DNA of 59,838 nt from Bacteroidales bacterium. Its GTDB lineage: Bacteria; Bacteroidota; Bacteroidia; Bacteroidales; Paludibacteraceae. The translations under genes were made by a program, and so were the position numbers. Each line of letters starts with the position of its first letter. The first letter of the stretch is position 1. Location of the stretch: contig JALFZG010000036.1 of NCBI GenBank assembly GCA_022784645.1, forward strand, positions 1 to 59,838. Reading direction: 5' to 3'. Shown here one piece after another: positions 1-9,000 of this stretch. The notes beneath the pieces are model-generated. The model made no database searches. It was not told the DNA's origin and saw nothing but the letters and a program-made list of their open reading frames with translations.

Positions 1-273
1 TCTCCGTTCGATCTCCGTTCTACTCTCGCTCTACATTCGTTGTACATTTGTTCTACATTCGTTTTTTCTCCGTTCCACAACGGAAAACAAACGGAAAAAA
101 ACGGAAAAAAACGGAGAGCAAACGAATCCGAAGCGAAGAAGAAGCGAATTTACAGCGAACTTGCGGCGAATTAGCAGCGAATTAGCAGCGAAAAGCGGCA
201 AACTTGCGGCAGAATGCGGCAAGGGTAGAACAAACAACAACTCTATTTATTAACTTCTAAAACAATTTTTATT
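1..273. repeat. Repeat-rich leader before the DUF6266-like gene
   Basis: No gene is supported here. The stretch is built from degenerate short direct repeats: CTACATTCGTT and CTCCGTTC words at about 1-75, ACGGAAAA words at about 76-115, and GCGAATTAGCA (twice) with related GCGAA and GCGGCAAA words at about 125-225. It ends in an AT-rich run just before the start codon at 274. A lone TAnnTTTG box at 43-50 has no matching upstream TTTG, so no promoter is called. Confidence 0.6.
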
Positions 274-1356
274 ATGGCAATTCTCAAAGGAATCATTAGC
301 AAACTCAACGGCTCCGCCGGCAATCTCACGTTCAAACAACTGGGCGGCAAGACCGTTGTATCAGAAAAAATCAGTTCAACCACCGACGCCAAGACGTTGC
401 CTCAGCAGAAGCAACGCATGAAGTGGGCGAATGTAGTAAGAATGTACAAGGTACTCCGTGATTACATGAAGCTCGCTTTTGGCGGCTCCACCAATGGACG
501 CAACGACTACGCGAAGTTCGTTTCCACCAACCTCGCCCTCGCACCGGTGTACCTCACCAAGCAGGAAGTCAACGCAGGCGCTTGCATCGTTGCTCCGTAT
601 GCCATCACCCAGGGTATCCTCAAGAGCATCAGCGTAGCAGGCAAAGGCAATCAGGCCGTTACCAGCATCGCGCTCGGGTCGCTCACCATCACGGCAAACA
701 CGACCATCGCGCAGTTCTCTAACGCTGTAGTGACCAACAACCGTGAGTTCAATTACGGCGACCAAATCACCTTTTTCCTCGTGCATCAGACCATCAACGA
801 GGTGACCAATATGCCCATTGCTGACGTTGAGGCATGTGCGATTGTGCTCGATAAGAACAATTCGGCTACGTTGCTTCCGCTCGTGGATGACCGCGGTTTT
901 GCGGTACAGTCCGGTTGTCTGGCTGCCAAGGCTGGCTACGACTTCGGTGACCACGGCATGGCATGGGTACATTCGCGCAAGCAGGCCGGCAAGACCTTGG
1001 TATCTACGCAGTACCTGATCTGCGACAACGCCCTGCTCACTGAATACCAGAGCGAAGCAGCCTACGACATGGCAGCCGAGAGCTACGGCGGCACCAACAC
1101 GGTCTTCCTCAGCCCCAATAGCGCGGCCTCTGCAGCTTCTGCTCCGGCAGGCGGCAGCGGCTCTACTTCGGGCGGCTCGCAGCCTGTCGGCTCTGGTAGC
1201 GATTCTGGCTCCGGCTCGCAGCCTGGCGGCTCAACTTCGGGCGGCTCACAGACTGGCGGTTCCAGCGGCTCCGGATCAACTTCGGGCGGCTCGCAGACTG
1301 GCGGTTCTGGCTCGCAAGGTGGCGGCAGCTCTGATGACGACGCCGGATTCGAGTAA
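274..1356 (+). CDS. DUF6266-like protein with Gly/Ser-rich C-terminal tail
   Basis: This 360-residue protein has no assigned function. The N-terminus (MAILKGIISKLNGSAGN, then a KTVV strand and a KTxxQQKQR motif near residues 40-48) resembles what I recall of the DUF6266 family of Bacteroidota; this assignment is from memory. The middle, about 70-280, looks like a beta-rich globular region with no signal peptide or membrane span. From about residue 285 to the end the protein is low complexity, made of repeated GGSQ/GGSGS/TSGGS units, and closes with the acidic tip DDDAGFE. The DNA at 1165-1330 repeats accordingly, so this part is likely to vary in length. A truncated gene at the other end of the window (59498-59838) has nearly the same tail. 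The gene stands alone, convergent with the GGGtGRT gene across a shared terminator. Confidence 0.7.
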   Translation: MAILKGIISKLNGSAGNLTFKQLGGKTVVSEKISSTTDAKTLPQQKQRMKWANVVRMYKVLRDYMKLAFGGSTNGRNDYAKFVSTNLALAPVYLTKQEVNAGACIVAPYAITQGILKSISVAGKGNQAVTSIALGSLTITANTTIAQFSNAVVTNNREFNYGDQITFFLVHQTINEVTNMPIADVEACAIVLDKNNSATLLPLVDDRGFAVQSGCLAAKAGYDFGDHGMAWVHSRKQAGKTLVSTQYLICDNALLTEYQSEAAYDMAAESYGGTNTVFLSPNSAASAASAPAGGSGSTSGGSQPVGSGSDSGSGSQPGGSTSGGSQTGGSSGSGSTSGGSQTGGSGSQGGGSSDDDAGFE

Positions 1357-1371
1357 ACAGCAGCCCGGAGG

Positions 1372-1430
1372 GTGTTCCAGGTAGAGCCAAAGGCTCTGTT
1401 CCAAGCGCTAAAGCGCGTTTCAAGGCGCTT
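1372..1430. repeat. Small hairpin array punctuated by GTTCCAA heptamers
   Basis: Directly after the gene that ends at 1356 come three copies of a heptamer, GTTCCAG (1374-1380), GTTCCAA (1398-1404) and GTTTCAA (1417-1423). Hairpins lie between them: AGAGCC-AAA-GGCTCT (1383-1397) and GCGC-TAAA-GCGC (1405-1416), then a half-arm GGCGC (1424-1428). The function is unknown. Confidence 0.55.
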
Positions 1431-1439
1431 GTCAGCAAC

Positions 1440-1476
1440 AAAAAAGGCCGTCTGAATGCATCAGACGACCTTTTTT
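1440..1476. terminator. Bidirectional rho-independent terminator
   Basis: An A-run (1440-1445) is followed by a 10-bp stem with one mismatch (1446-1455 with 1461-1470), a five-base loop and a T-run (1471-1476). It lies between convergent genes and can serve the DUF6266-like gene on the plus strand and the GGGtGRT gene on the minus strand. Confidence 0.85.
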
Positions 1477-1480
1477 ATAC

Positions 1481-1521
1481 TCGAATGAAGGATTACTTAT
1501 TCGAATGAACGGATTACTTAT
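1481..1521. repeat. Tandem duplication of the 3' end of the GGGtGRT gene
   Basis: Two near-identical 20-21 base units sit head to tail (1481-1500 and 1501-1521). They share the words TCGAATGAA and GGATTACTTAT, and the inner copy overlaps the last codons of the minus-strand gene. Confidence 0.6.
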
Positions 1522-2524
1522 TGAGAGCAGTAGCAACGTCCACTGCGCAAGCAACCGTACAACCAACCATCGGGTTGTTACCAATACCGAGGAAGCCCAT
1601 CATCTCTACGTGTGCAGGAACCGACGACGAACCAGCGAACTGTGCGTCAGAGTGCATACGGCCGAGGGTGTCAGTCATACCATACGAAGCAGGACCAGCA
1701 GCCATGTTATCGGGATGGAGCGTACGTCCGGTACCGCCACCTGAAGCTACAGAGAAGTACGGCTTACCAGCGAGCACGCGCTCTTTCTTATACGTACCAG
1801 CTACGGGGTGCTGGAAACGGGTCGGGTTGGTAGAGTTACCAGTAATCGATACATCTACGTTCTCATGCCAGAGGATAGCTACACCCTCGCGAACATCATC
1901 AGCACCATAGCAGTTCACCTTAGCGCGAGGACCATTGGAGTAAGCCTTCGTGCAAACGATCTTCAGTTCGCCCGTAAAGTAATCAAACTCGGTCTGCACA
2001 TACGTGAAACCATTGATACGAGAGATGATCATAGCAGCATCCTTGCCAAGACCATTCAAGATAACGCGGAGCGGCTTCTGGCGAACCTTATTAGCCTTCT
2101 CAGCAATCTTGATAGCGCCTTCAGCAGCAGCGAAAGACTCGTGGCCAGCGAGGAATGCAAAGCACTCGGTCTCCTCACGGAGCAGACGAGCAGCGAGGTT
2201 ACCGTGGCCGAGACCAACCTTACGGTCATCAGCTACCGAACCGGGGATGCAGAATGCCTGCAAACCAATACCAATAGCCTCAGCAGCATCAGCAGCGTTT
2301 TTGCAGCCCTTCTTGATTGCGATAGCCGAACCTACAACGTAAGCCCACTTTGCGTTCTCAAAGCAGATAAGCTGCGTTTCTTCACAAGTCTTATAGGGAT
2401 CGAGACCTGCCTTCTCGCAGATTTCGTTTGCCTCTTCAATAGAGGAAATGCCGTTTTCGTTGAGAGCAGCAAGAATCTGCTTCATACGACGGTCTTGAGA
2501 CTCAAATTTTACTTCACGAATCAT
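1514..2524 (-). CDS. GGGtGRT protein
   Basis: This 336-residue protein carries the motif that names its family, GGGTGRT, at residues 262-268. No biochemical role is established that I know of. The family commonly sits next to an iron-sulfur scaffold-like protein, and here it follows one by 12 bases, so the two are almost certainly co-transcribed and probably act together. There is no signal peptide or membrane span, so a cytoplasmic location is expected. Cysteines at about 36, 47, 54, 74, 92, 121, 191 and 205 are scattered rather than arranged as a classic cluster motif. The start (MIREVKFESQDRR) fits the spacing to the upstream gene, with a GGAGG-like site just before it. Confidence 0.85.
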   Translation of the reverse strand: MIREVKFESQDRRMKQILAALNENGISSIEEANEICEKAGLDPYKTCEETQLICFENAKWAYVVGSAIAIKKGCKNAADAAEAIGIGLQAFCIPGSVADDRKVGLGHGNLAARLLREETECFAFLAGHESFAAAEGAIKIAEKANKVRQKPLRVILNGLGKDAAMIISRINGFTYVQTEFDYFTGELKIVCTKAYSNGPRAKVNCYGADDVREGVAILWHENVDVSITGNSTNPTRFQHPVAGTYKKERVLAGKPYFSVASGGGTGRTLHPDNMAAGPASYGMTDTLGRMHSDAQFAGSSSVPAHVEMMGFLGIGNNPMVGCTVACAVDVATALNK

Positions 2525-2536
2525 ATTGTTTCCTCC

Positions 2537-3238
2537 TTAATTTTTACGTGGGTCAATGAACTTAACAGCACCCTGCTCTTCAGTGGTGCGGCCGTAGGTA
2601 CCGGTCACGCTCTTGAGCGCTTCGTTGGCATCCATACCTTTCTTTACAGCGTCCATGAATTTGCCCATGTGAACATATTCATAACCGCACACTTCGTTGT
2701 CAGCATCGAGGAACTCTTTGGTGATATATCCCTCGGTGAGCTGGAGGTAGCGTACACCTTTCTCCTTAGTAGAGAAGAGGGTACCGCACTGGCTAACAAG
2801 GCCCTTACCCAAATCCTCAAGGCCTGCACCGATAGCAAGACCGCCCTCCGAGAAAGCAGACTGCGTACGGCCGTAAACGATCTGGAGGAAGAGCTCGCGC
2901 ATAGCGGTGTTGATAGCGTCGCAAACGAGGTCAGTATTGAGTGCTTCGAGGATGGTCTTACCCGGGAGAATCTCAGCTGCCATTGCAGCAGAATGCGTCA
3001 TACCCGAGCAACCGATGGTCTCTACGAGCGCTTCTTCAATAACGCCATCTTTTACGTTCAAACTCAGCTTGCAGCAACCCTGCTGGGGTGCGCACCAGCC
3101 GATACCATGCGTCATACCGGAGATGTCTTTAATCTCAGTAGCTTTTACCCACTTGCCCTCTTCGGGGATTGGAGCAGGACCATGCTTCGGGCCCTTAGCT
3201 ACTACGCACATTTCTTGTACTTCTTTAGAGTAAATCAT
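2537..3238 (-). CDS. NifU/IscU-like iron-sulfur scaffold homologue
   Basis: This 233-residue cytoplasmic protein is the usual partner of GGGtGRT. It contains the segment WCAPQQGCCKL (C49, C55, C56), IGCSGMTHSA (C77) and C106, a cysteine set like that of NifU_N/IscU scaffolds but inside a longer chain with an extra N-terminal leader and a C-terminal extension. Family knowledge suggests an iron-sulfur or related sulfur-handling role; the substrate is unknown. A good Bacteroidota promoter lies upstream at 3341-3371, and the gene opens a two-gene unit with the GGGtGRT gene. It is separated from the purF-like gene by a terminator, so it is not part of the nucleotide operon although it lies on the same strand. 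Confidence 0.75.
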   Translation of the reverse strand: MIYSKEVQEMCVVAKGPKHGPAPIPEEGKWVKATEIKDISGMTHGIGWCAPQQGCCKLSLNVKDGVIEEALVETIGCSGMTHSAAMAAEILPGKTILEALNTDLVCDAINTAMRELFLQIVYGRTQSAFSEGGLAIGAGLEDLGKGLVSQCGTLFSTKEKGVRYLQLTEGYITKEFLDADNEVCGYEYVHMGKFMDAVKKGMDANEALKSVTGTYGRTTEEQGAVKFIDPRKN

Positions 3239-3340
3239 GTTGTAGATTAGTAATAATTTATGATTAAAAACGATAACTATGCAATGTTATTAACGAAAGC
3301 AGCGGATTGTAGAATCGACCGCTTCAATCACTTTGCGATG

Positions 3341-3371
3341 CAAAGTTACAAAATATTTCCGAAACTGCAAA
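3341..3371 (-). promoter_or_regulatory. Bacteroidota-type promoter for the NifU-like/GGGtGRT unit
   Basis: Read on the minus strand, TTTG (3371-3368) and TAACTTTG (3348-3341) are 19 bases apart, matching the Bacteroidota -33/-7 pattern. The gene starts about 100 bases downstream. Confidence 0.7.
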
Positions 3372-3385
3372 ACATTGCCGAAAAA

Positions 3386-3429
3386 AAATCTCCCGATTGC
3401 TCAATTTAGTTTGCAAACGGGAGAGATTT
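3386..3429 (-). terminator. Terminator of the nucleotide-biosynthesis cluster
   Basis: On the minus strand a CTCCCG/CGGGAG stem with an inner GCAA/TTGC pairing is followed directly by a run of eight T. It lies about 95 bases beyond the stop of the purF-like gene, the last gene of the long co-directional cluster. Confidence 0.75.
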
Positions 3430-3460
3430 TGTATTATTTCAGCCTCATTGAGCCATTTTT

Positions 3461-3483
3461 AAGGTGTGTTCTAAAAAGTACCC
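3461..3483. repeat. Partial copy of the arm of the 5943-6032 element
   Basis: The 23 bases here match the left arm of the palindromic element at 5943 at about 19 positions (AAGGTG, GTTCTAAAAA and CCC shared). It lies just past the end of the purF-like gene. No partner arm is found close by. Confidence 0.45.
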
Positions 3484-3523
3484 TACTCCGCCACTTCATG
3501 AGCAGGCGACTCCGTTTGGGCAC

Positions 3524-4963
3524 TTAGAGATTGGTTTCTCGGAGTGAGAAATCCGAACTGCCATCAAAGCAATGCGTACACAATTCGCATTTGGGCAAGC
3601 CGATAGCCTCCACCAGGTCCTCCAATCGGGTGAAGCGGAGCGAACTGAGTCCGAAGCGATTTTGGATAGCCTCCACCATTCTCAGATACTCCGGCGAATC
3701 GGTCTTGCTATACGCTTTCAGACGTTCCGGATCGTTGGCAGCATCCATTCCCTCAAACTCCGCAATCAATCGGCGCGTCAGCAGCTCCATCTCTGACTTG
3801 GAGGAGGTGAAATTAATAAACGGGCAGCCGTAGAGCAATGGTGGGCTGGCAATACGCATATGCACCTCTTTCGCACCGGCTTCAAACAGGCATTTGGTAT
3901 TGTCGCGAAGTTGGGTACCGCGTACAATGGAATCATCGCAGAACAACACGCGTTTATCGCGAAGAACGGCTCCATTATGAATCAACTTCATCTTGGCTAC
4001 CAGTTCGCGCATTTCCTGCTTGGAAGGGGTGAAAGAGCGAGGCCACGTGGGGGTATATTTGGAAATAGCACGACGATACGGCACGCCGTGACCCGAAGCA
4101 TAGCCGATAGCCATACCAATACCGCTATCCGGAATGCCGCAAGCGCAGTCCACTTCGGTGGTATCGATGCGTCCCATAGCCTCACCACACGCATTGCGCA
4201 CTTCCTCCGTATTGCGATTCTCGTAATCCGAAGTGGGGAAGCCGTAATACACCCATAAGAATGAGCATATTTGCTTACGCGGACTGGGTTTGCGGAGCTG
4301 CTCCATGTGGTCAGCCGTGATGCGAACAATCTCACCTGGACCTACAAAATATTCGGTCTCATAACCTAAATTCTGAAATGCCGACGATTCAGATGCTACT
4401 GCATACGCATCGTCTCTTCGTCCGACTACAATGGGCGTTCGGCCCCAGCTGTCGCGAGCGGCGATGATACCATCTTCGGTAAGCACCAAGATGCTGCATG
4501 AGCCCTTTACAAGGCGATAGACGTTTTCTATACCATCTACAAACGTTTTACCTTTTACGATCAGCAAACCTACCAATTCCGTAGGATTGATGCGTCCGGA
4601 ACTGAATTCTGACAAGTGCATATTCTCCTGCAAAAGATGCTCTACGAGTTCTTCTGCATTCAGAATCTTCCCAACCGTAGAAACCGCAAAACGGCCTAAA
4701 TGCGAATTAAAGAGCAACGGTTGTGCATCGGTATCGGAGATGATTCCTATACCGGCATTACCCGAAAAATCATTGAGTTCGTCTTCGAACTTCGTACGGA
4801 AAGGGGATTGCTGAATGGAGTGAATCACCCGGCGAAAACCATTCTCCTCCGAAAACGTAGCCATACCAGCACGACGGGTGCCAAGATGACTATGGTAGTC
4901 CGTGCCGTAAAAAACATCTGCTACACAAGAATACTTACCTATTGAACCGAAAAATCCTGCCAT
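3524..4963 (-). CDS. purF: PurF-like amidophosphoribosyltransferase without the N-terminal cysteine
   Basis: This 479-residue protein has the PurF architecture: a glutamine-hydrolase-like N-terminal half and a phosphoribosyltransferase C-terminal half with an intact PRPP loop (VLFCDDSIVRGTQ, residues 339-351). Cysteines at 233, 380, 459, 462 and 465 resemble the 4Fe-4S ligands of Bacillus-type PurF. The glutaminase looks dead. The chain starts MAGFFG where active enzymes have a catalytic Cys at position 2. The NG pair of the oxyanion hole reads NSHLGRFA (86-93), and the SDTE-type motif reads NPTEL. From memory, Bacteroidota carry both this variant and a second PurF with the cysteine. It may use ammonia, pair with another subunit, or be regulatory. 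It is the last gene of the cluster and follows purC by 21 bases. Confidence 0.8.
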   Translation of the reverse strand: MAGFFGSIGKYSCVADVFYGTDYHSHLGTRRAGMATFSEENGFRRVIHSIQQSPFRTKFEDELNDFSGNAGIGIISDTDAQPLLFNSHLGRFAVSTVGKILNAEELVEHLLQENMHLSEFSSGRINPTELVGLLIVKGKTFVDGIENVYRLVKGSCSILVLTEDGIIAARDSWGRTPIVVGRRDDAYAVASESSAFQNLGYETEYFVGPGEIVRITADHMEQLRKPSPRKQICSFLWVYYGFPTSDYENRNTEEVRNACGEAMGRIDTTEVDCACGIPDSGIGMAIGYASGHGVPYRRAISKYTPTWPRSFTPSKQEMRELVAKMKLIHNGAVLRDKRVLFCDDSIVRGTQLRDNTKCLFEAGAKEVHMRIASPPLLYGCPFINFTSSKSEMELLTRRLIAEFEGMDAANDPERLKAYSKTDSPEYLRMVEAIQNRFGLSSLRFTRLEDLVEAIGLPKCELCTHCFDGSSDFSLRETNL

Positions 4964-4984
4964 ATTATATACAACAACCCGTCT

Positions 4985-5932
4985 TTATTTGGTGAGATAA
5001 TCGGTTACGTTCTTCTCAATACGAGCAGCCAAGTCTTCCGTTTCTTGCGAAAGGTCAATCTTTTCGCCGGTAATACCCTCATACAACTCCTCATAACGAG
5101 CGGTGATTCCACTGACAACGGCATCCGTCATTTCCGGCACTTGCTGTCCGTCTTTTCCTTGGAAACCATTCTCCATCAACCATTCGCGCACAAACTCCTT
5201 AGACAGCTGTTTTTGCGGCTCGCCAGCAAGGAAACGCTCCTCATAGCCTTCTTTATAGAAATAACGGCTGGAGTCAGGCGTGTGCACCTCGTCCATAAGC
5301 ATAATCTGACCATTGTAATTGCCAAACTCATATTTGGTATCCACAAGAATCAGCCCCTGCTCTGCCGCAATCTGCTGACCACGCTCAAAGAGCGCCAATG
5401 CGTATTTCTCAATCTGCGCATACTCATCAGCAGGCACAAGACCGCGGGCGATAATCTCTTCGCGAGAAATATCCTCGTCGTGCGTACCAATCTCGGCTTT
5501 GGTAGTAGGCGTAAGGATGGGCGTGGGGAATTTCTCATTCTCACGCATGCCTTCGGGCAACCGTACACCGCAGATCTCGCGCACACCATTCTTATAGGCT
5601 CGCCATGCGCTACCGCAGAGGTAACCGCGTACAATCATCTCTACTGGATAGCCCTTGCAGCAACGGCCAACCGACACCATCGGATCGGGAGTAGCCACCA
5701 GCCAATTCGGCACAATATCCTCCGTCAGGCGAAGGAACTTAGCTGCAATCTGATTGAGGATCTGTCCCTTAAAAGGAATACCCTTGGGGAGAATCACATC
5801 AAAGGCAGAGATACGATCCGTAGCGACCATTACGAGCAGATCGTTCTCCAAAAAATACACATCACGGACTTTGCCGTTGTACACCCCTGTCTGACCGGGG
5901 AAATGGAAGTTGGTAGAAGTAAGAGCTTTCAT
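4985..5932 (-). CDS. purC: SAICAR synthase
   Basis: This cytoplasmic enzyme joins CAIR to aspartate with ATP to give SAICAR in purine synthesis. The 315-residue length fits the longer, yeast Ade1-like form rather than the roughly 240-residue E. coli form. Recognisable segments are GKVRDVYFL with [10 protein letters not shown] (residues about 20-48), [10 protein letters not shown] near 107-116, LVDTKYEFG near 195-203 and [12 protein letters not shown] near 213-224. It is separated from carB by 167 bases that hold a striking palindromic element, and is followed closely by the purF-like gene. Confidence 0.95.
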   Translation of the reverse strand: MKALTSTNFHFPGQTGVYNGKVRDVYFLENDLLVMVATDRISAFDVILPKGIPFKGQILNQIAAKFLRLTEDIVPNWLVATPDPMVSVGRCCKGYPVEMIVRGYLCGSAWRAYKNGVREICGVRLPEGMRENEKFPTPILTPTTKAEIGTHDEDISREEIIARGLVPADEYAQIEKYALALFERGQQIAAEQGLILVDTKYEFGNYNGQIMLMDEVHTPDSSRYFYKEGYEERFLAGEPQKQLSKEFVREWLMENGFQGKDGQQVPEMTDAVVSGITARYEELYEGITGEKIDLSQETEDLAARIEKNVTDYLTK

Positions 5933-5942
5933 ACAAACTGTA

Positions 5943-6032
5943 AAGGTGGGTTCTAAAAATTCCCACTAAAAAAAACTATTCATTATTGTGGGTAACAAAA
6001 AATCTAAACAGCTAATTTTTAGAACCCACCTT
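5943..6032. repeat. 90-bp palindromic element with perfect 19-bp terminal inverted repeats
   Basis: Bases 5943-5961 and 6014-6032 are perfect reverse complements (the arm begins AAGGTGGGTTCT). Inside, CCCAC (5962-5966) pairs with GTGGG (5988-5992). No target-site duplication is obvious. It lies between carB and purC. It may be a miniature mobile element or a structured RNA region in the operon transcript. Confidence 0.75.
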
Positions 6033-6066
6033 AATTATTAGCAACAACTGCTATTTGAAGGGAGCC

Positions 6067-6081
6067 CCCCCATTGTGGGGG
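6067..6081. repeat. GC hairpin after carB
   Basis: CCCCCA-TTG-TGGGGG forms a six-pair stem with a three-base loop 19 bases past the carB stop. No T-run follows on the minus strand, so it is more likely a pause or processing hairpin than a full terminator. Confidence 0.5.
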
Positions 6082-6099
6082 ATTTCCCAATGATTTCAA

Positions 6100-9000
6100 T
6101 TAATATTCATCCCATGCGGTGATATCGAGCGAATCAAGCGGCACGGTGCAGAATGCGTTGACGAACGCTGCTGCCAATCGCGGATTGGTAATCAGCGGAA
6201 TATTGAGGTCGATGGAAGCGCGCCGAACGCGATAGCCATTGTGCTTCTCATCCGTAACGATATCTCTCGGGATGCTGATTACGAGATCAATCTCCTTGTT
6301 GTGGAGCATATCGAGCGCCATGGGGATATCCAGATTCACAGGCCTCTCTTCTGCCAACTCAGAGGGCAACCATACGCGGGTGTTCTCTACGCCCGACTCG
6401 GTGAGGAACTTGGAGGTTCCGCGAGTAGCATATACCTTATAGCCCTTATTCACAAGCTGACGAGCCGCATTGAGCAGCATGGTCTTATGCTTGGGGTCAC
6501 CAGCAGAAATGAGTACGTTATGTTCAGGAACGCGTTGTCCTACGGAGAGCATCGACTTGAGTAGTGCGCTGTTGGCATCCTCGCCAAGGCAACCCACCTC
6601 ACCCGTAGAAGCCATATCTACACCTAAGCGAGGGTCGGTATTCTGCAAGCGGTTGAAGCTGAACTGTGACGCTTTTACGCCTACATAATCGAAGTCAAAG
6701 CACGACTTCGAAGGTTTCTCTACCGGTAAGCCAAGCATGATGCGAGTGGCTATATCTATGAGATTGATTTTCAGCACTTTGCTTACAAATGGGAACGAAC
6801 GCGATGCGCGAAGATTGCATTCAATCACCTTAATTTCATTATCGCGCGCGAGGTACTGGATGTTAAACGGACCCGAAATCTTCAGTTCGCGAGCAATTTG
6901 ACCGGATATCTTCTTAATACGGCGAACCGTTTCCACATAGAGTTTCTGAGCCGGGAACATAATCGTAGCGTCACCAGAGTGCACACCTGCAAACTCCACG
7001 TGCTCCGAAATAGCATACGCAATAATCTCACCATTGCGGGCAACAGCATCCATCTCCACTTCCTTGGTGTTAAGCATGAATTTGCTAACCACCACAGGGT
7101 GCTTCTGGCTTACATTGGCTGCAAGCGAGAGGAAGCGATTAAGTTCCTCATCGTTTGAGCATACGTTCATTGCTGCACCTGACAATACGTAGGACGGACG
7201 CACCAGCACAGGATACCCCACTTTCTCTACAAAGGTATGAATATCTTCGAGCGAAGTAAGTGCGCTCCATTCCGGCTGATCCACTCCTATTCTATCGAGC
7301 ATTGCCGAGAACTTATCGCGATCTTCTGCATTGTCAATAGACTGAGCGGTAGTACCTAAAATAGGCATGTGCTGCTGATCCAGTTTCAGCGCCAGATTAT
7401 TGGGAATCTGACCACCTGTGCTGACAATAACGCCATGCGGATTCTCCAATTCGAGGATATCCATCACGCGCTCAAAAGTAAGCTCGTCGAAATACAGGCG
7501 ATCACACATATCATAGTCAGTAGATACCGTCTCAGGGTTATAATTGATCATTACCGAGCGGAATCCGTTTTCTCGAATGGTATTGAGCGCTTGTACGCCG
7601 CACCAGTCAAACTCTACAGACGAGCCGATGCGATATGCACCCGAACCCAATACTACGATAGAGCGTTTATCACCCTTATAATCTACATCTCCGCTCACGC
7701 CGGAATACGTAAGATACAGATAGTTCGTGAGCGCAGGATACTCAGCTGCAAGCGTATCAATCTGCTTCACAACCGGAAGTACACCGAGCCATTTGCGGTA
7801 TTGGCGCACTTGCAGTACGGCTTCATCTGAGTCCATACCTTCAGCCATCAAGCCAGTAGCACGAGCAATCTGGAAATCAGAGAAGCCCTGACGCTTGGCC
7901 TTACGCATCAAGTCAGCATCCACATTATTGAGTCCGCCTACACGCTTTAACTCTTTTTCAGTAATGAAGATATTCTCCAACTTCTGCAAGAACCACAAGT
8001 CAATCTTGGTGAGCTCGTGGATTCGCTCGATGCTGTAGCCCTGCTTGAGCGCCTCTGCTACTACGAAAACACGCTTATCCGTAGGTGCTGCAAGCGAGCG
8101 ATCTATATCCTCTATTTGGAGCGCCTTATTGGCTGCAAAACCATGCATTCCCTGCCCTATCATGCGCAAACCCTTCTGAATGGCTTCTTCAAACGTGCGA
8201 CCAATAGCCATCACTTCGCCTACGGACTTCATCGAAGAACCAAGCTCGCGATCCACGCCTCTGAACTTATTCAGGTCCCAGCGCGGAATCTTACATACCA
8301 CATAATCGAGCGCCGGCTCAAAGAAAGCCGAGGTGGTTTTGGTAACCGAGTTATTCAGTTCGAAAAGACCATATCCCATGCCAAGTTTGGCTGCTACGAA
8401 GGCCAGCGGATAGCCCGTAGCCTTGGAAGCCAAGGCAGAAGAACGCGAGAGACGAGCATTCACCTCAATTACGCGATAATCCTCCGATTCGGGATCAAAG
8501 GCGTATTGCACATTACATTCGCCCACAATACCAATATGACGAATGATCTTGATGGCCAACGCACGAAGTTTATGATATTCGGAGTTGGTCAGCGTCTGCG
8601 AAGGAGCAATCACTATCGACTCACCGGTATGGATGCCAAGCGGGTCAAAATTCTCCATATTGCAGACGGTGATGCAATTATCGTATCGGTCTCTAACTAC
8701 CTCATACTCAATCTCTTTCCATCCCTTCAAGCTCTTCTCTACAAGCACCTGAGGAGAGAAAGAGAAGGCTTTTTCAGCCAAACGATTAAGCTGTTCTTCA
8801 TTGTCGCAGAAGCCAGAACCTAATCCTCCAAGCGCATAAGCGGCTCGCAAAATAACGGGATAGCCCAATCGAGCAGCAGCTTCACGAGCTGCCTCTATCG
8901 TTTCGCAAGCTTCTGATTTGATGGTTTTTACATCTATCTCATTGAGTCGTTCTACGAACAATTCACGGTCTTCCGTATCGATAATCGCTTGGATAGGCGT

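Noticed and set aside
1808..3250. 480-codon plus-strand open frame
   Set aside because: It runs antisense to the GGGtGRT and NifU-like genes, which have clear family motifs; it shows no domain of its own.
3524..4963. Cys13 of the PurF-like protein as a replacement nucleophile
   Set aside because: The mechanism needs a free N-terminal Cys; nothing in the sequence suggests cleavage before residue 13, and the other glutaminase residues are also lost.
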